A stretch of DNA of 44,209 nt. It comes from Gammaproteobacteria bacterium (GTDB lineage: Bacteria; Pseudomonadota; Gammaproteobacteria; Steroidobacterales; Steroidobacteraceae). Location: contig JAIBJM010000013.1 of NCBI GenBank assembly GCA_020029535.1, forward strand, positions 1-44,209. The letters are read 5' to 3'. Position numbers and translations under genes: made by a program. Below the pieces are notes generated by a model, which was not told the origin of the DNA, ran no database searches, and saw nothing but the letters and a program-made list of their open reading frames with translations. Below are positions 35,717-44,053 of the stretch, one piece after another; position 1 is the stretch's first letter, and every line of letters begins with the position of its first letter.

Positions 35717-36023
35717 GATCGAACGCAGCTCCGGGAACGTGTTCACGGACCTGGGCCTGCCCGATGCCGTGGAACTGGATACCAAGATGCGCTTGGCCGT
35801 GGCAATCAACCGGCTGTTGACGGCCAAGCACCTGACTCAGGCCGATGCCGCCGCCAGGTTGTCGATCAATCAACCGAAGATCTCGGCTCTGAAGAACTAC
35901 AAGCTGGAAGGCTTTTCGGTCGAGCGGCTGATGGGGTTTCTGACGGCGCTGGGTAGCGACATCGAGATCCGTATCGGGCCGCCGAAGCGCTCGCCAGGCA
36001 GGATCGTGGTGGAAGCGGCGTAG
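35691..36023 (+). CDS. XRE-type helix-turn-helix antitoxin (HigA-like)
   Basis: 110 residues from the ATG at 35691 (35679 is possible). The N-terminus is basic (MAKRRKSAEIERSSGNVF). A helix-turn-helix follows: LAVAINRLLTAKHLTQADAA, ARLSINQPKISALKNYKLEG. These antitoxins neutralise the linked toxin and repress their own promoter. The start overlaps the end of the toxin frame. The gene is intact, so it may persist as a regulator after loss of toxin function. Confidence 0.85.
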   Translation: MAKRRKSAEIERSSGNVFTDLGLPDAVELDTKMRLAVAINRLLTAKHLTQADAAARLSINQPKISALKNYKLEGFSVERLMGFLTALGSDIEIRIGPPKRSPGRIVVEAA

Positions 36024-36097
36024 ATGCGAATGCTTGAACCACGTTTGCAGCCGTGCGAACGGCCACATAGTTTCTCCCGCAACTGCATGAGGGAGAA

Positions 36098-36378
36098 ATG
36101 GCCACGAAAAACCCAGCCGGCCGCTAGCTGCGGCTGACGGTCTTCTTGATCAAGGAAGGCTACGCCACCGTCGAGTCCTTGGTGGCTTTCGCAGCAAGCC
36201 ACCGTGGGCATCTCTCTTCGAGGAAATTCCAGGTTTCGATTCAAGCAAGATTGTGAACCAGGGATCCCGTGCCGTGTTCGTCACACAGATTTCCAAGCGC
36301 TGGTTCTGTTTTACTTTTGGCTACGCGCGCCGTCTGATTCTCGATACGGCCATAGAGCGCAACTTCGGCCTCATTGTC
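36098..36378 (+). pseudogene. broken N-terminal part of a DUF6119 / TIGR04141-type gene
   Basis: An ATG with GGGAGAA upstream begins MATKNPAGR, is interrupted by an in-frame TAG (36125-36127), and continues LRLTVFLIKEGYATVESLV, the usual beginning of this family. The reading frame then shifts near 36185-36195 and continues as SKPPWASLFEEIPGF, SRAVFVTQISKRWFCFTFG and RRLILDTAIERNFGLIV, again a family hallmark (wFaltFGyGr ... FGL). It stops at the tRNA 3'-end copy. Intact relatives are about 500 or more residues. Family recognition is from memory of the pattern. Damage: one stop, one frameshift or small deletion, and loss of most of the gene. Confidence 0.65.
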
Positions 36379-36403
36379 GGTTCGATTCCGACGCCGGCCA
36401 CCA
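36379..36403 (+). repeat. att-like direct repeat, right copy (tRNA 3' end without a tRNA)
   Basis: Matches the last 25 nt of tRNA-Phe with one C-to-G change; its T-arm (GTCGG / CCGAC) is perfectly paired and CCA is present, but no upstream tRNA halves exist. It marks the right boundary of the mini-island. Confidence 0.75.
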
Positions 36404-36412
36404 ATTTTTCGG

Positions 36413-37513
36413 TTACTTGCCGCGCTCCAGGTATCCCTGCGCCAGCATCGGCAATATGTAGACCTCGTCGATGACCTGCGAGTCCGGTGCACCCGGATTC
36501 ACCTGATGCGGACCGATGGCGAACAAGGTCTTCTTGCCGGGTCCGCCGAAGACCACGTCGACGAGGCGACGCGGCGCCGGAATGGTGCCCAGATATTTGC
36601 CGTCCGGCTCAAACACGCGCACACCTGCGTCGCCGGTGATGTAAATGCGACCCTGCGAATCCACCGTCGCGCCGTCATTACCGCCACCGGGAATCTGCGC
36701 CAGCATGCGTGTGTTGCTGAGCATGCCATCGGCACCGACATCTCCGACGTACAGATTGCCGCCACTGCCCATGTACAGCCTGGTCTCATCGGGGCTGAGC
36801 GTCGCGCCATTGACCGGCTGGTCGAATACCTTGGTTACCTTGCCGTCGGGACTGGCGTAGTAGTACCCAGTCCAGGCGAAGTAGACGCCACCGTTGTGCA
36901 GCGCTGCGGCTGAGTCCATCACGCCAGAGCCTTGACACTCGAGCGCCTCACCCTTGTAGGAATTGGCAATGAGTTTTCGTTCCGGCGCCAACTGCCATAT
37001 CGATGGAATCAGCGAGCGCTCGGCGATGAACAACTCGCCCTTTTTATTCAGGGCGAGCGAGCCGCCGGTATTGGTGTCCTTGTAAGCGACCGTGGCGTGG
37101 CCTTCGGGAGTGAGGCGCACGACTTCGCTGTTGTCGTTCTGTGCAATCAGCACGCTGCCGTCAGGCAACCCGACCATGCCGTCGGTATTGTTGCCGGTCT
37201 GCACCCAGATCAGCTTCCACTTCACGTCCGCATCGACCACGCCGGGAATGGCCTTGATCGAATACGGGAACGGACCGACATCCGGTGCCGTCGCCCGGGC
37301 CAGCAACGCGGCAGGAATCTGCGGCCGCGGTGGCGGCTGTTTGCACATGGCGCGCAGCACCTCGCTGCGCAGATCCAGCCCGGATTGAAGGCCCGAACCT
37401 GCCGGCTGCGCCTTGCTGATGGGAACGGGATATGGACGGCGGTCCGGCTGTGCCGCATTTGCGGTCAGCACTGCGCCGAGCGCGAAGAGAAAAGCCAAAG
37501 AGAGTGGTTTCAT
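36413..37513 (-). CDS. exported SMP-30/gluconolactonase-like beta-propeller protein
   Basis: 366 residues. A signal peptide (MKPLSLAFLFALGAVLTANA) directs it to the periplasm. The mature part is a beta-propeller with repeated blades (GMVGLPDGSVLIAQND, GSLALNKKGELFIAERS, GATLSPDETRLYMGSGG, GATVDSQGRIYITGD), as in SMP-30/gluconolactonase-like enzymes that hydrolyse sugar or aromatic lactones with a metal ion. Substrate unknown. Its ATG overlaps the stop of the lyase gene upstream (ATGA), so both come from one transcript. Confidence 0.82.
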   Translation of the reverse strand: MKPLSLAFLFALGAVLTANAAQPDRRPYPVPISKAQPAGSGLQSGLDLRSEVLRAMCKQPPPRPQIPAALLARATAPDVGPFPYSIKAIPGVVDADVKWKLIWVQTGNNTDGMVGLPDGSVLIAQNDNSEVVRLTPEGHATVAYKDTNTGGSLALNKKGELFIAERSLIPSIWQLAPERKLIANSYKGEALECQGSGVMDSAAALHNGGVYFAWTGYYYASPDGKVTKVFDQPVNGATLSPDETRLYMGSGGNLYVGDVGADGMLSNTRMLAQIPGGGNDGATVDSQGRIYITGDAGVRVFEPDGKYLGTIPAPRRLVDVVFGGPGKKTLFAIGPHQVNPGAPDSQVIDEVYILPMLAQGYLERGK

Positions 37514-38505
37514 GATGGTCGCCCTTTCTTTTGGATTGTCCGCGAGAAATCCACCCGGTGGCCCCGGGTAGAGGTGTAGTCGCGCTGCGCTTTCTTCGGC
37601 AGGTATTTGTCCTCGATCTGGCGGATGCGCGCGGCGCCCACCAGCTTGGCCTGCGGAACCCGACCCCACTTGCTCGAGTTGGCGCGGCCGTTCCACGCGT
37701 GCAACGCCGTGCCGCCGTCCTTGCGCACGTCGTTGAGCAGTTCCCACGCCGCCTGTAGTCCGGCAGTGGCGCAGAACACCGGATAGAGGACGATGCGCAG
37801 TCCGAGTTTTTCGTACTCCGCTTCGGTGGGCGGTGTGTCCTCGCCGCCCCAGATGGCGAGCACCGGCGCCGGGATTTCCTTGCAGGCGCGCTTCACCTGC
37901 TGGCGCGTCTCGACCGAGTTGAGCCAGACGAAGTCGGCGCCGCCCTGTTCCACATAGGCGATGCAGCGCTCCAGTGCGTCGTCGAAGTTGCTGCCCTCGG
38001 CACCCAGCGCGTCGCAGCGGGCGCAGATCACGAACTCGGGGTCGAGTTCGTCGCGGGCGGCCACCGCGGCCTGCAACTTGCCGACCTGCTCTTCCTGGCT
38101 GATCACCCGGCGCCCGGCCAGAGTGGATGATTTCTTCGGCGCTTCCTGGTCTTCGAGCGACAGAGCGGCGACGCCGCTGCGTACCATCTCCTGCACCGCG
38201 AAATGCACATTGACCGCGTTGCCGTAGCCTGTGTCGGCATCGATCATGATCGGGATATCGGTGCGTGCTGCCAGGTGGCGCGCGTGGTCGGCCACGTCGC
38301 GCAGCCCGATGATGCCGTTGTCGGGCACACCGTACAGGAACGCGGAAAGTTGCGAGCCGGCCATGAAGAAGGTTTCAAACCCCACCTCCTGGGCGAGACG
38401 GGCGTAAAGCGGCGAGAACCCGCCTGGCATGACGGTGAGCCGTTTGCGTTTCAGGATGGCGCGCAACTTGCGCCGCTTGTCGGTGGATGAGGGGGGCTTC
38501 GCCAC
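37510..38505 (-). CDS. isocitrate lyase / PEP mutase superfamily enzyme
   Basis: 331 residues. The superfamily core is clear: SPLYARLAQEVGFETFFMAG, then IMIDADTGYGNAVNVHFAVQ (metal-binding Asp pair), LSLEDQEAPKKSSTLAG, and ICARCDALGAEGSNFDDALE. The loop that reads KKCGH in isocitrate and methylisocitrate lyases reads KKSST here, so the catalytic cysteine is absent. A decarboxylase, hydrolase or aldol-type lyase on another 2-oxo or hydroxy-acid is more likely than a true isocitrate lyase. The start is GTG at 38505 with GGAG 8 nt upstream. It is divergent from the TonB receptor gene. Confidence 0.87.
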   Translation of the reverse strand: MAKPPSSTDKRRKLRAILKRKRLTVMPGGFSPLYARLAQEVGFETFFMAGSQLSAFLYGVPDNGIIGLRDVADHARHLAARTDIPIMIDADTGYGNAVNVHFAVQEMVRSGVAALSLEDQEAPKKSSTLAGRRVISQEEQVGKLQAAVAARDELDPEFVICARCDALGAEGSNFDDALERCIAYVEQGGADFVWLNSVETRQQVKRACKEIPAPVLAIWGGEDTPPTEAEYEKLGLRIVLYPVFCATAGLQAAWELLNDVRKDGGTALHAWNGRANSSKWGRVPQAKLVGAARIRQIEDKYLPKKAQRDYTSTRGHRVDFSRTIQKKGRPS

Positions 38506-38535
38506 GGTCTTTTCTCCAATGCGGTTTCCAGCATT

Positions 38536-38594
38536 CCGGAAATGGGCCGAGGCAGATCGGGAACGGCTCCATTCCATGGTCCCAGTTGTATCAT
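38536..38594 (+). promoter_or_regulatory. conserved operator/promoter module A, upstream of the TonB receptor
   Basis: Block 38536-38580 matches 43957-44000 at 38 of 45 columns. It includes an imperfect inverted repeat with half-sites AATGG (38541-38545) and CCATT (38569-38573). TATCAT, a likely -10, lies 8 nt after the block at 38589-38594, in the same position as in the other copy. It lies between divergent genes, so it may serve both. See the finding on this pair. Confidence 0.65.
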
Positions 38595-38644
38595 CGTCCC
38601 ACAAAAGCATAGAGCCATTGAATTTGGCGCATGGGGGGAGATGT

Positions 38645-40933
38645 ATGAATCGCTATTCAATTGCGGCGCTTGTTCATGCGTTGCCTTTTCTTGTTGTCGC
38701 CGCTTCGGCATGGGCGCAGGACGATGCTCTCGATGAAGTTGTCGTCACTGCGCAAAGGCGTGAGGAGAGCGCGCAAAGGTCCGCGATTGCGATTTCAGTA
38801 GTGACTCCTCAGGACCTGGCCGATGCGGGGATCACAAATCCGGTCGAACTGACCAAGATCGTGCCGGCCCTTCAGGTCACGCCCACCTCAAGCACCTTCA
38901 CCATTTTCAACATCCGCGGCATCGCCAATTACGCCGTCAATCCCTGGTCGGACCCCGCCATCCTCTTCAATTATGACGGCGTCCCGATCGCACGTCCGAC
39001 CGGTGTCTACGGGCTCTTTTACGATCTGGAGCGCGTCGAGGTGCTGAAGGGGCCGCAGGGCACTCTTTACGGCCGCAATGCCACGGGCGGCGCGATCAAC
39101 GTTCTACCGCATCGTCCGGAACTTGGAAAATTCGGCGGCGATCTCAGCGTGGAGATCGGCAATTACGATCTGAAACATGTCGCTGGCGCTGTGAACGTGC
39201 CCGTGACGGACCAGGCCGCGCTGCGCGCCGCCTTCGACATCATGGACCGGGATGGCTATCTCTCGACCGGAACCAGCGACAATGTCGGCCAAGCGGGGCG
39301 GCTGCAGTTTCGGGTCGAGCCTTCCGATGCCCTGTCGATCGTTTTGGGCGGCGACTACTATCATCAGGGTGGCCGGGGACCCGGCTCCACCCTCATCCAT
39401 GGGCGATATCTCGTCGGCACGTCACAGGCCGACCCGCAGATGCGCCAGCCCGTCGCGGGCTCCTGGACAGACCTCAACGATCCGTCGGTCTGTGCGGCCA
39501 CGGCCGCCTATTTTTCGAATGACCGCTCGGTCTGCCTGAACACCTCCCGCGTGGACAACACATTCTGGGGGGTCAATGCGACCATCGACTACCAATTCAG
39601 TTTCGGCACCTTCACCATCCTCCCCGCCTATCGGCGATCGACAGTCAACTTCGACGGGCACAACAATCCCAACTTCCACCAGCGCCTGGTCGAAAAGCAG
39701 ACCTCCGTCGAGGCACGGCTTGCCTCCAATGACACCGACGCTCCGCTGAAATGGGTTGTCGGCGGCTTCTGGCTGGACAATCCCAGCCACGGCGACATGG
39801 GCGTCAGCCTGCGGCCAACGGAGCTGACCCTGCTGAGCAACCTGACAGACCTCGGCACCACCAGCTGGGCGGCGTTCGCCCAAGGCACCTATTCCGTGCG
39901 ACCCCGGGCGCGTGTCACTGCGGGCGTTCGCTACACGCGTGACGAAAAGGACTTCGAGGCCCGCGCTGTCGACAACACCGGTGCGATCACCGGGGTCGTT
40001 GGCAGGACGCTATCGAGCCAGGATCGCAACAAGTCCTGGAGTGCGGTAACCGGCAAGGCGGGCGTCGAATTCGATGCGGCGGACAACTCGCTGCTCTATT
40101 TCAACTACGAACGCGGTTACCATTCGGGCGGCTTTTTCATCACCGGTTTGCCCAACGATAACTACAAGCCCGAGACCGTGCAGGCCTATACGGTGGGCTC
40201 CAAGAATCTTTTCCTCGACCGGCGTCTGCAGGTCAATGTCGAGGCCTTCCACTACTACTATACAAATCAGCAGATCTCGCATCTCATGACGAGCGTATTT
40301 GGAGGCGTGCCCGCTCCAGGATTCGTCACCGAAAATGTCGGCAAGTCCAGGATCTGGGGTGTGGAGCTTGATACCGCGTATAAGGTCACGCCCAACACGC
40401 TCATCACGGCGGATCTGCAATGGCTGCGCGCCAGGTACGACGAATTCACTTACTCCTCCGGCGTTGCACCGACCACTTCGGGCTGTACCGCCCTCGCTCC
40501 AAGACCAACCGGGATCGCGGGATTCCCGGTCAGCTTTTTCTATGATTGCAGCGGCAGACAAATGGTGAATTCACCGACCTGGAAATCCGCGGTCGGGATC
40601 CAGCAGACCATTCCGCTCGGCAATGGCGGCGACATCGTCGGTGAAATGCGCGCCTATGCCCAATCCAGCGCCTGGCTCAACGGCTATGACTATTTGCCGT
40701 TCGATCGCGACGGCACGAATTGGAGCGGAGACGTATCCCTTTCCTATCGTGCGCCGGAGGAACGCTGGAGCCTGACGGCCTTCATGAACAACTTCACCAA
40801 CGAGAGAAACGCTGCGGTTATCTATGGGACCGGCGACACCGAGAACTCTGTGACGCATGCCAACGGCTCGCCGCCCACGGCGGTATGGAAGGCGCCGCGT
40901 ACCTACGGCGTTCGCATGGCAGCGCATTTCTAG
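38645..40933 (+). CDS. TonB-dependent outer-membrane receptor
   Basis: 762 residues. Signal peptide to about residue 24, then a TonB box (DEVVVTAQRREES), a plug domain (LTKIVPALQVTP, FNIRGIANYAV, ERVEVLKGPQGTLYGRNATGGAINVL) and a 22-strand-type barrel ending in RTYGVRMAAHF with the terminal phenylalanine of outer-membrane proteins. This type, common in sphingomonads and related environmental bacteria, imports large or hydrophobic substrates. GGGGGAG lies a few nt before the ATG. Placement beside lyase, dehydrogenase and oxygenase genes suggests uptake of the catabolic substrate rather than iron. Confidence 0.93.
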   Translation: MNRYSIAALVHALPFLVVAASAWAQDDALDEVVVTAQRREESAQRSAIAISVVTPQDLADAGITNPVELTKIVPALQVTPTSSTFTIFNIRGIANYAVNPWSDPAILFNYDGVPIARPTGVYGLFYDLERVEVLKGPQGTLYGRNATGGAINVLPHRPELGKFGGDLSVEIGNYDLKHVAGAVNVPVTDQAALRAAFDIMDRDGYLSTGTSDNVGQAGRLQFRVEPSDALSIVLGGDYYHQGGRGPGSTLIHGRYLVGTSQADPQMRQPVAGSWTDLNDPSVCAATAAYFSNDRSVCLNTSRVDNTFWGVNATIDYQFSFGTFTILPAYRRSTVNFDGHNNPNFHQRLVEKQTSVEARLASNDTDAPLKWVVGGFWLDNPSHGDMGVSLRPTELTLLSNLTDLGTTSWAAFAQGTYSVRPRARVTAGVRYTRDEKDFEARAVDNTGAITGVVGRTLSSQDRNKSWSAVTGKAGVEFDAADNSLLYFNYERGYHSGGFFITGLPNDNYKPETVQAYTVGSKNLFLDRRLQVNVEAFHYYYTNQQISHLMTSVFGGVPAPGFVTENVGKSRIWGVELDTAYKVTPNTLITADLQWLRARYDEFTYSSGVAPTTSGCTALAPRPTGIAGFPVSFFYDCSGRQMVNSPTWKSAVGIQQTIPLGNGGDIVGEMRAYAQSSAWLNGYDYLPFDRDGTNWSGDVSLSYRAPEERWSLTAFMNNFTNERNAAVIYGTGDTENSVTHANGSPPTAVWKAPRTYGVRMAAHF

Positions 40934-40955
40934 CGTTCGCCGTCCAGTGCATGAG

Positions 40956-43085
40956 TTATGGCTGCTTCGCCAGTGCCGCGTCCTCATGCGCGCGGGCGGT
41001 GACGTAGTGGCGGATATTGTCCGCCTCCTGCGAGGTCATCACCGGCGCCCAAGAAACCATACCCCCCTCTTTCAGCACGCCGTCGATGACGATGATCCGC
41101 CACGTATTCGCATTCTCGAGCGTGGCGCTGTAGCGCAGATCCGGATTGAGCGCGCCGGACACCGCTGCATCGCCGTGGCAGACGCTGCAGAAGCGCGCGA
41201 ACAGCGCCTTGCCCTGCTCAACCTGCTGCGGTGAACCGGTCAGCTTCGGCGGATCGAGCGGCAAGCGGGTGGGAGGCGGTGGTGCAGCGGGCAGTTGCGC
41301 GGTGCCACCGAGCTTGAACACCAGCAACCGGCTGATGTTGCGGATCGGCCCCGACTTGTCGGCGAGTACGCCGGTAGCAACGTCCCAGACGCCGCCCCAG
41401 CCGGCCATCACCGCGACATACTGCACGCCGTTGATCGAATAAGTCATCGGCGCGGCCATCACGCCACTCTGCACCGGCATCCACCAGAGCTTCTGCCCCT
41501 TGTCGGCACTGTAGGCGATGAAATTGCCATTGGCGGTGCCTTCGAACACCAGGTTGCCGGCGGTCGAAAGAGAGCCGCCGTTCCAGGGTCCGACATAGTC
41601 CACGCGCCATCGCGTTTTCTGCGCCACCGGATCCCACGCCACCAGCGCGCCGGTGCTCCCGGCACGTGCCATCCCGCGTTGCCTGATATCGGCCGGCATG
41701 GCAGTTTTGCCGGCGTCCATCGCCGTGTTGTAGCCGAGCTCGGCCGGCTTCCAGTCGGGACCCGCTGCCGCATAAGGGAAGGACACTTCGTTGACCGGAA
41801 TGTATACCAGGCCCGTCTTCGGGCTGAATGACATCGGCTGCCAGCTGTGTGCGCCGGCTGCGCCGGGAAGCGAGATGAAGGGCGTTCCGGTCTTGTCGTA
41901 AAACGCGGCCGGGATCGGCGACGGGCGGCCAGTCACCGGATCGATGTCGCGGGTCCAGTTGATCGCCCTCACGAACGGCTTGGCCGAGAGGAACTTGCCG
42001 GTCGCCGCGTCGAGCATGTAAAAGAAGCCATTCTTCGGCGCATGCAGCACAACGCGCCTCAGCTGGCCGTTCACCGGCAGCGTCGCCAGCATGATGTGCT
42101 GGGTCGAATCAAAGTCCCAGCGGTCGCCGGGCGTTTCCTGAAAGTGCCAGACGTATTCGCCTGTCTTCGATCTCACCGCGACGATGGAGGAGGTGAACAG
42201 ATTGTCGCCACCCTGAGGCGAGCGCACTGATGCATTCCACGGGCCGCCGTTGGCGGTGCCGAAATAAAGCAGGTCGAGATCGGGATCGTAGGCGATCGCA
42301 TCCCACACCGTGCCGCCGCCGCCATATTTCCACCATTCGCCGGTCCATGTCCTGGCTGCCTGGGCGAGCGCCGGCTGCTCGAACGGCTGCGACGGATCGC
42401 CGGGCACGGTATGGAAGCGCCAGACCCGCTTGCCGGTGGTCGCGTCGTAGGCGCTGATATAGCCGCGGGCGATATATTCGGCGCCGCCATTGCCGATGAT
42501 CACCTTGCCGTCGATTACCCGCGGCGCGCCGGTGATGGTGTAGACCTTGTCCTTCTCGGTGGTATCGACGCTCCACATCGGCGTGCCTGTCTTGCGCTCG
42601 ATCGCGATCAACCGGCCGTCCAGCGTGCCGATATAAAGCAGGTTGCCCCAGGCGGCAAGGCCGCGATTGACAGCATCGCAGCAGGCCCGGACGAGCGTTT
42701 CGCGCGGCACCTTCGGATCGTAGGTCCAGAGCAATTTGCCGGTCGCGCCGTCATAGGCTTTGACCAGGCTCCAGGCCGTGGAGACGTAGAGCACGCCGTC
42801 GATTACGAGTGGCGTCGCTTCCTGGCCGCGGGCGGTGTCGAGATCGGAATACCAGGCGAGGCCCAGCTTGCCGACATTTTGATCGCTGATCTGCTCGAGC
42901 GGGCTGTACCGCTGCTCGTCATAAGTGCGGCCGACGGTCAGCCAGTTGTCGGCATCCTGATTGGCGGCGAGCAGTCGCGCGTGCGTGACGGCGCCGTTGC
43001 TTTCCCCCTGCTTCTCGCTCTTCTGGACTGAACACCCGCTGATGAGCAGCGTTGCGGCAAGCAACGAACCCAGGAACTGACGCAT
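40956..43085 (-). CDS. PQQ-dependent quinohaemoprotein alcohol dehydrogenase, lipoprotein-type
   Basis: 709 residues. A lipoprotein signal ends LLISGC18. The eight-bladed PQQ propeller is seen through repeated tryptophan-docking motifs (GKLLWTYD, YAVAMAGWGGVWDVA-like strands) and the vicinal disulfide C135-C136 (RACCDA). NWTRDIDP probably holds the catalytic Asp. A C-terminal cytochrome c domain carries C633-S-V-C636-H and a likely axial Met in GGMVSWAPVMT. Such type II enzymes oxidise primary or secondary alcohols in the periplasm and pass electrons to cytochromes. It starts 8 nt after the IclR gene on the same strand, one operon. The ATG at 43085 (GAGG upstream) was preferred over GTG at 43097. 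Confidence 0.94.
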   Translation of the reverse strand: MRQFLGSLLAATLLISGCSVQKSEKQGESNGAVTHARLLAANQDADNWLTVGRTYDEQRYSPLEQISDQNVGKLGLAWYSDLDTARGQEATPLVIDGVLYVSTAWSLVKAYDGATGKLLWTYDPKVPRETLVRACCDAVNRGLAAWGNLLYIGTLDGRLIAIERKTGTPMWSVDTTEKDKVYTITGAPRVIDGKVIIGNGGAEYIARGYISAYDATTGKRVWRFHTVPGDPSQPFEQPALAQAARTWTGEWWKYGGGGTVWDAIAYDPDLDLLYFGTANGGPWNASVRSPQGGDNLFTSSIVAVRSKTGEYVWHFQETPGDRWDFDSTQHIMLATLPVNGQLRRVVLHAPKNGFFYMLDAATGKFLSAKPFVRAINWTRDIDPVTGRPSPIPAAFYDKTGTPFISLPGAAGAHSWQPMSFSPKTGLVYIPVNEVSFPYAAAGPDWKPAELGYNTAMDAGKTAMPADIRQRGMARAGSTGALVAWDPVAQKTRWRVDYVGPWNGGSLSTAGNLVFEGTANGNFIAYSADKGQKLWWMPVQSGVMAAPMTYSINGVQYVAVMAGWGGVWDVATGVLADKSGPIRNISRLLVFKLGGTAQLPAAPPPPTRLPLDPPKLTGSPQQVEQGKALFARFCSVCHGDAAVSGALNPDLRYSATLENANTWRIIVIDGVLKEGGMVSWAPVMTSQEADNIRHYVTARAHEDAALAKQP

Positions 43086-43093
43086 CTGACACC

Positions 43094-43861
43094 TCACCGC
43101 CTGGATGCCATTATTTTTGGAGCGGAGAGATCTTCGGCCAGCATCTGGGCTGACGAAATCAGCAGCAGGACCAGGCGTTGTTCGAGAGCGCGGTTGAGGA
43201 TTCTGGCTTCGACCACCAGGCTCAGGCTGGCCGCGGTGCCGGAGGCCGCCACGACCAACGGCACGGCAATGCCAACCAGCCCCTTGTCGATCTCACCGCG
43301 CGTGATGGCGTACCCGGCCCGTCGTATGCCGGCCAGATGCTGCTGCAATTCTTCAAACCGCTCGTGCCGGGTGCGACGGGAGAGAGGCTCCTTCTCCCAC
43401 AGGCGCTTCAAGCGCCGGGTCGGCAGCTGAGCCAGGATGGTCTGTGAGGTGGCGCCGAGCATGAGGGGCATGGGCCGGCCCCGTTCATAGCTGGAATGGA
43501 CAGTGGCCCCCGGGGCCGGCGCATCGGCAATGCACATCACTGTTTCGTGATAGAGCCGGGCCAGCAGGCCCACGCAGACAATCTGCGCTTGCCGGACCAC
43601 CTCCTGCAACAGCTGTTCGCCCTTTTGCATGAGCGGGTCGGTCAGGCGCATCAGCCGATCGAATTTCACGAACGCAGCGCCGAGCCGATAAGTGGCGCCT
43701 GCGGAGGGTTCCAGGAAGCTCTCGGCGACCAACTCACGCACGGTGCGATAAACCGAGCTGGCCGGCACATTCAGGGCCTCGGACATGGCCGGTACCGTCC
43801 ATGCGCCTTGCCTCTCACTGAACAGGCGCAACACCGTGGTAAAGCGGCTCAGGGCAGGCAT
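43094..43861 (-). CDS. IclR family transcriptional regulator
   Basis: 255 residues. N-terminal winged helix-turn-helix (RFTTVLRLFSERQG, MSEALNVPASSVYRTVREL) and C-terminal effector-binding domain (GATVHSSYERGRPMPLMLGATSQTILA, GYAITRGEIDKGLVGIAVPLV). IclR proteins often control catabolic operons and bind aromatic or small acid effectors. It heads the dehydrogenase operon and is divergent from a Rieske oxygenase gene; the 45-bp element between them is the natural candidate for its binding site. Confidence 0.92.
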   Translation of the reverse strand: MPALSRFTTVLRLFSERQGAWTVPAMSEALNVPASSVYRTVRELVAESFLEPSAGATYRLGAAFVKFDRLMRLTDPLMQKGEQLLQEVVRQAQIVCVGLLARLYHETVMCIADAPAPGATVHSSYERGRPMPLMLGATSQTILAQLPTRRLKRLWEKEPLSRRTRHERFEELQQHLAGIRRAGYAITRGEIDKGLVGIAVPLVVAASGTAASLSLVVEARILNRALEQRLVLLLISSAQMLAEDLSAPKIMASRR

Positions 43862-43956
43862 TGTTCGCTCTCAGATTCCCGACGGGATGCGAGATTTTAT
43901 TGATGACAACTTATCACAGCGAACCCCCGCAGTTGCGCGACATTCGATCCGTAAAT

Positions 43957-44014
43957 CCGGAAATGGATCGAGGCGTTCCGGATCGGCTCCATTCGATGGT
44001 GCTGGCGATATCAT
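43957..44014 (+). promoter_or_regulatory. conserved operator/promoter module B, upstream of the Rieske oxygenase
   Basis: Block 43957-44000 matches module A at 38 of 45 columns. Half-sites AATGG (43962-43966) and CCATT (43989-43993) are present, and TATCAT (44009-44014) lies 8 nt after the block. It sits between the IclR gene and the Rieske gene, divergent, so self-control of the regulator is plausible. Confidence 0.65.
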
Positions 44015-44053
44015 GGCAGCACCTCATCGAGCACTGAATTTTCGGAGTCGTTC

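Larger units (their letters stand above)
35357..36403 (+). mobile_element. degenerate mini-island bounded by tRNA 3'-end repeats
   Basis: About 1.05 kb between the tRNA-Phe gene and the second copy of its 3' end. It holds a toxin-antitoxin pair with a shortened toxin and a broken DUF6119-type gene that runs straight into the right repeat. No integrase remains. The first 50 bases contain a spaced repeat (CACATGGGTGAC at 35380-35391, GACATGGGTAAC at 35405-35416) that recalls IS481-type element ends (memory-based). The reading is a former larger island reduced by deletions at both junctions. Confidence 0.65.

Noticed and set aside
36379-36403. A second functional tRNA gene
   Set aside because: Only the T-arm and acceptor 3' half are present; the DNA upstream does not fold into the rest of a tRNA and encodes a broken protein.
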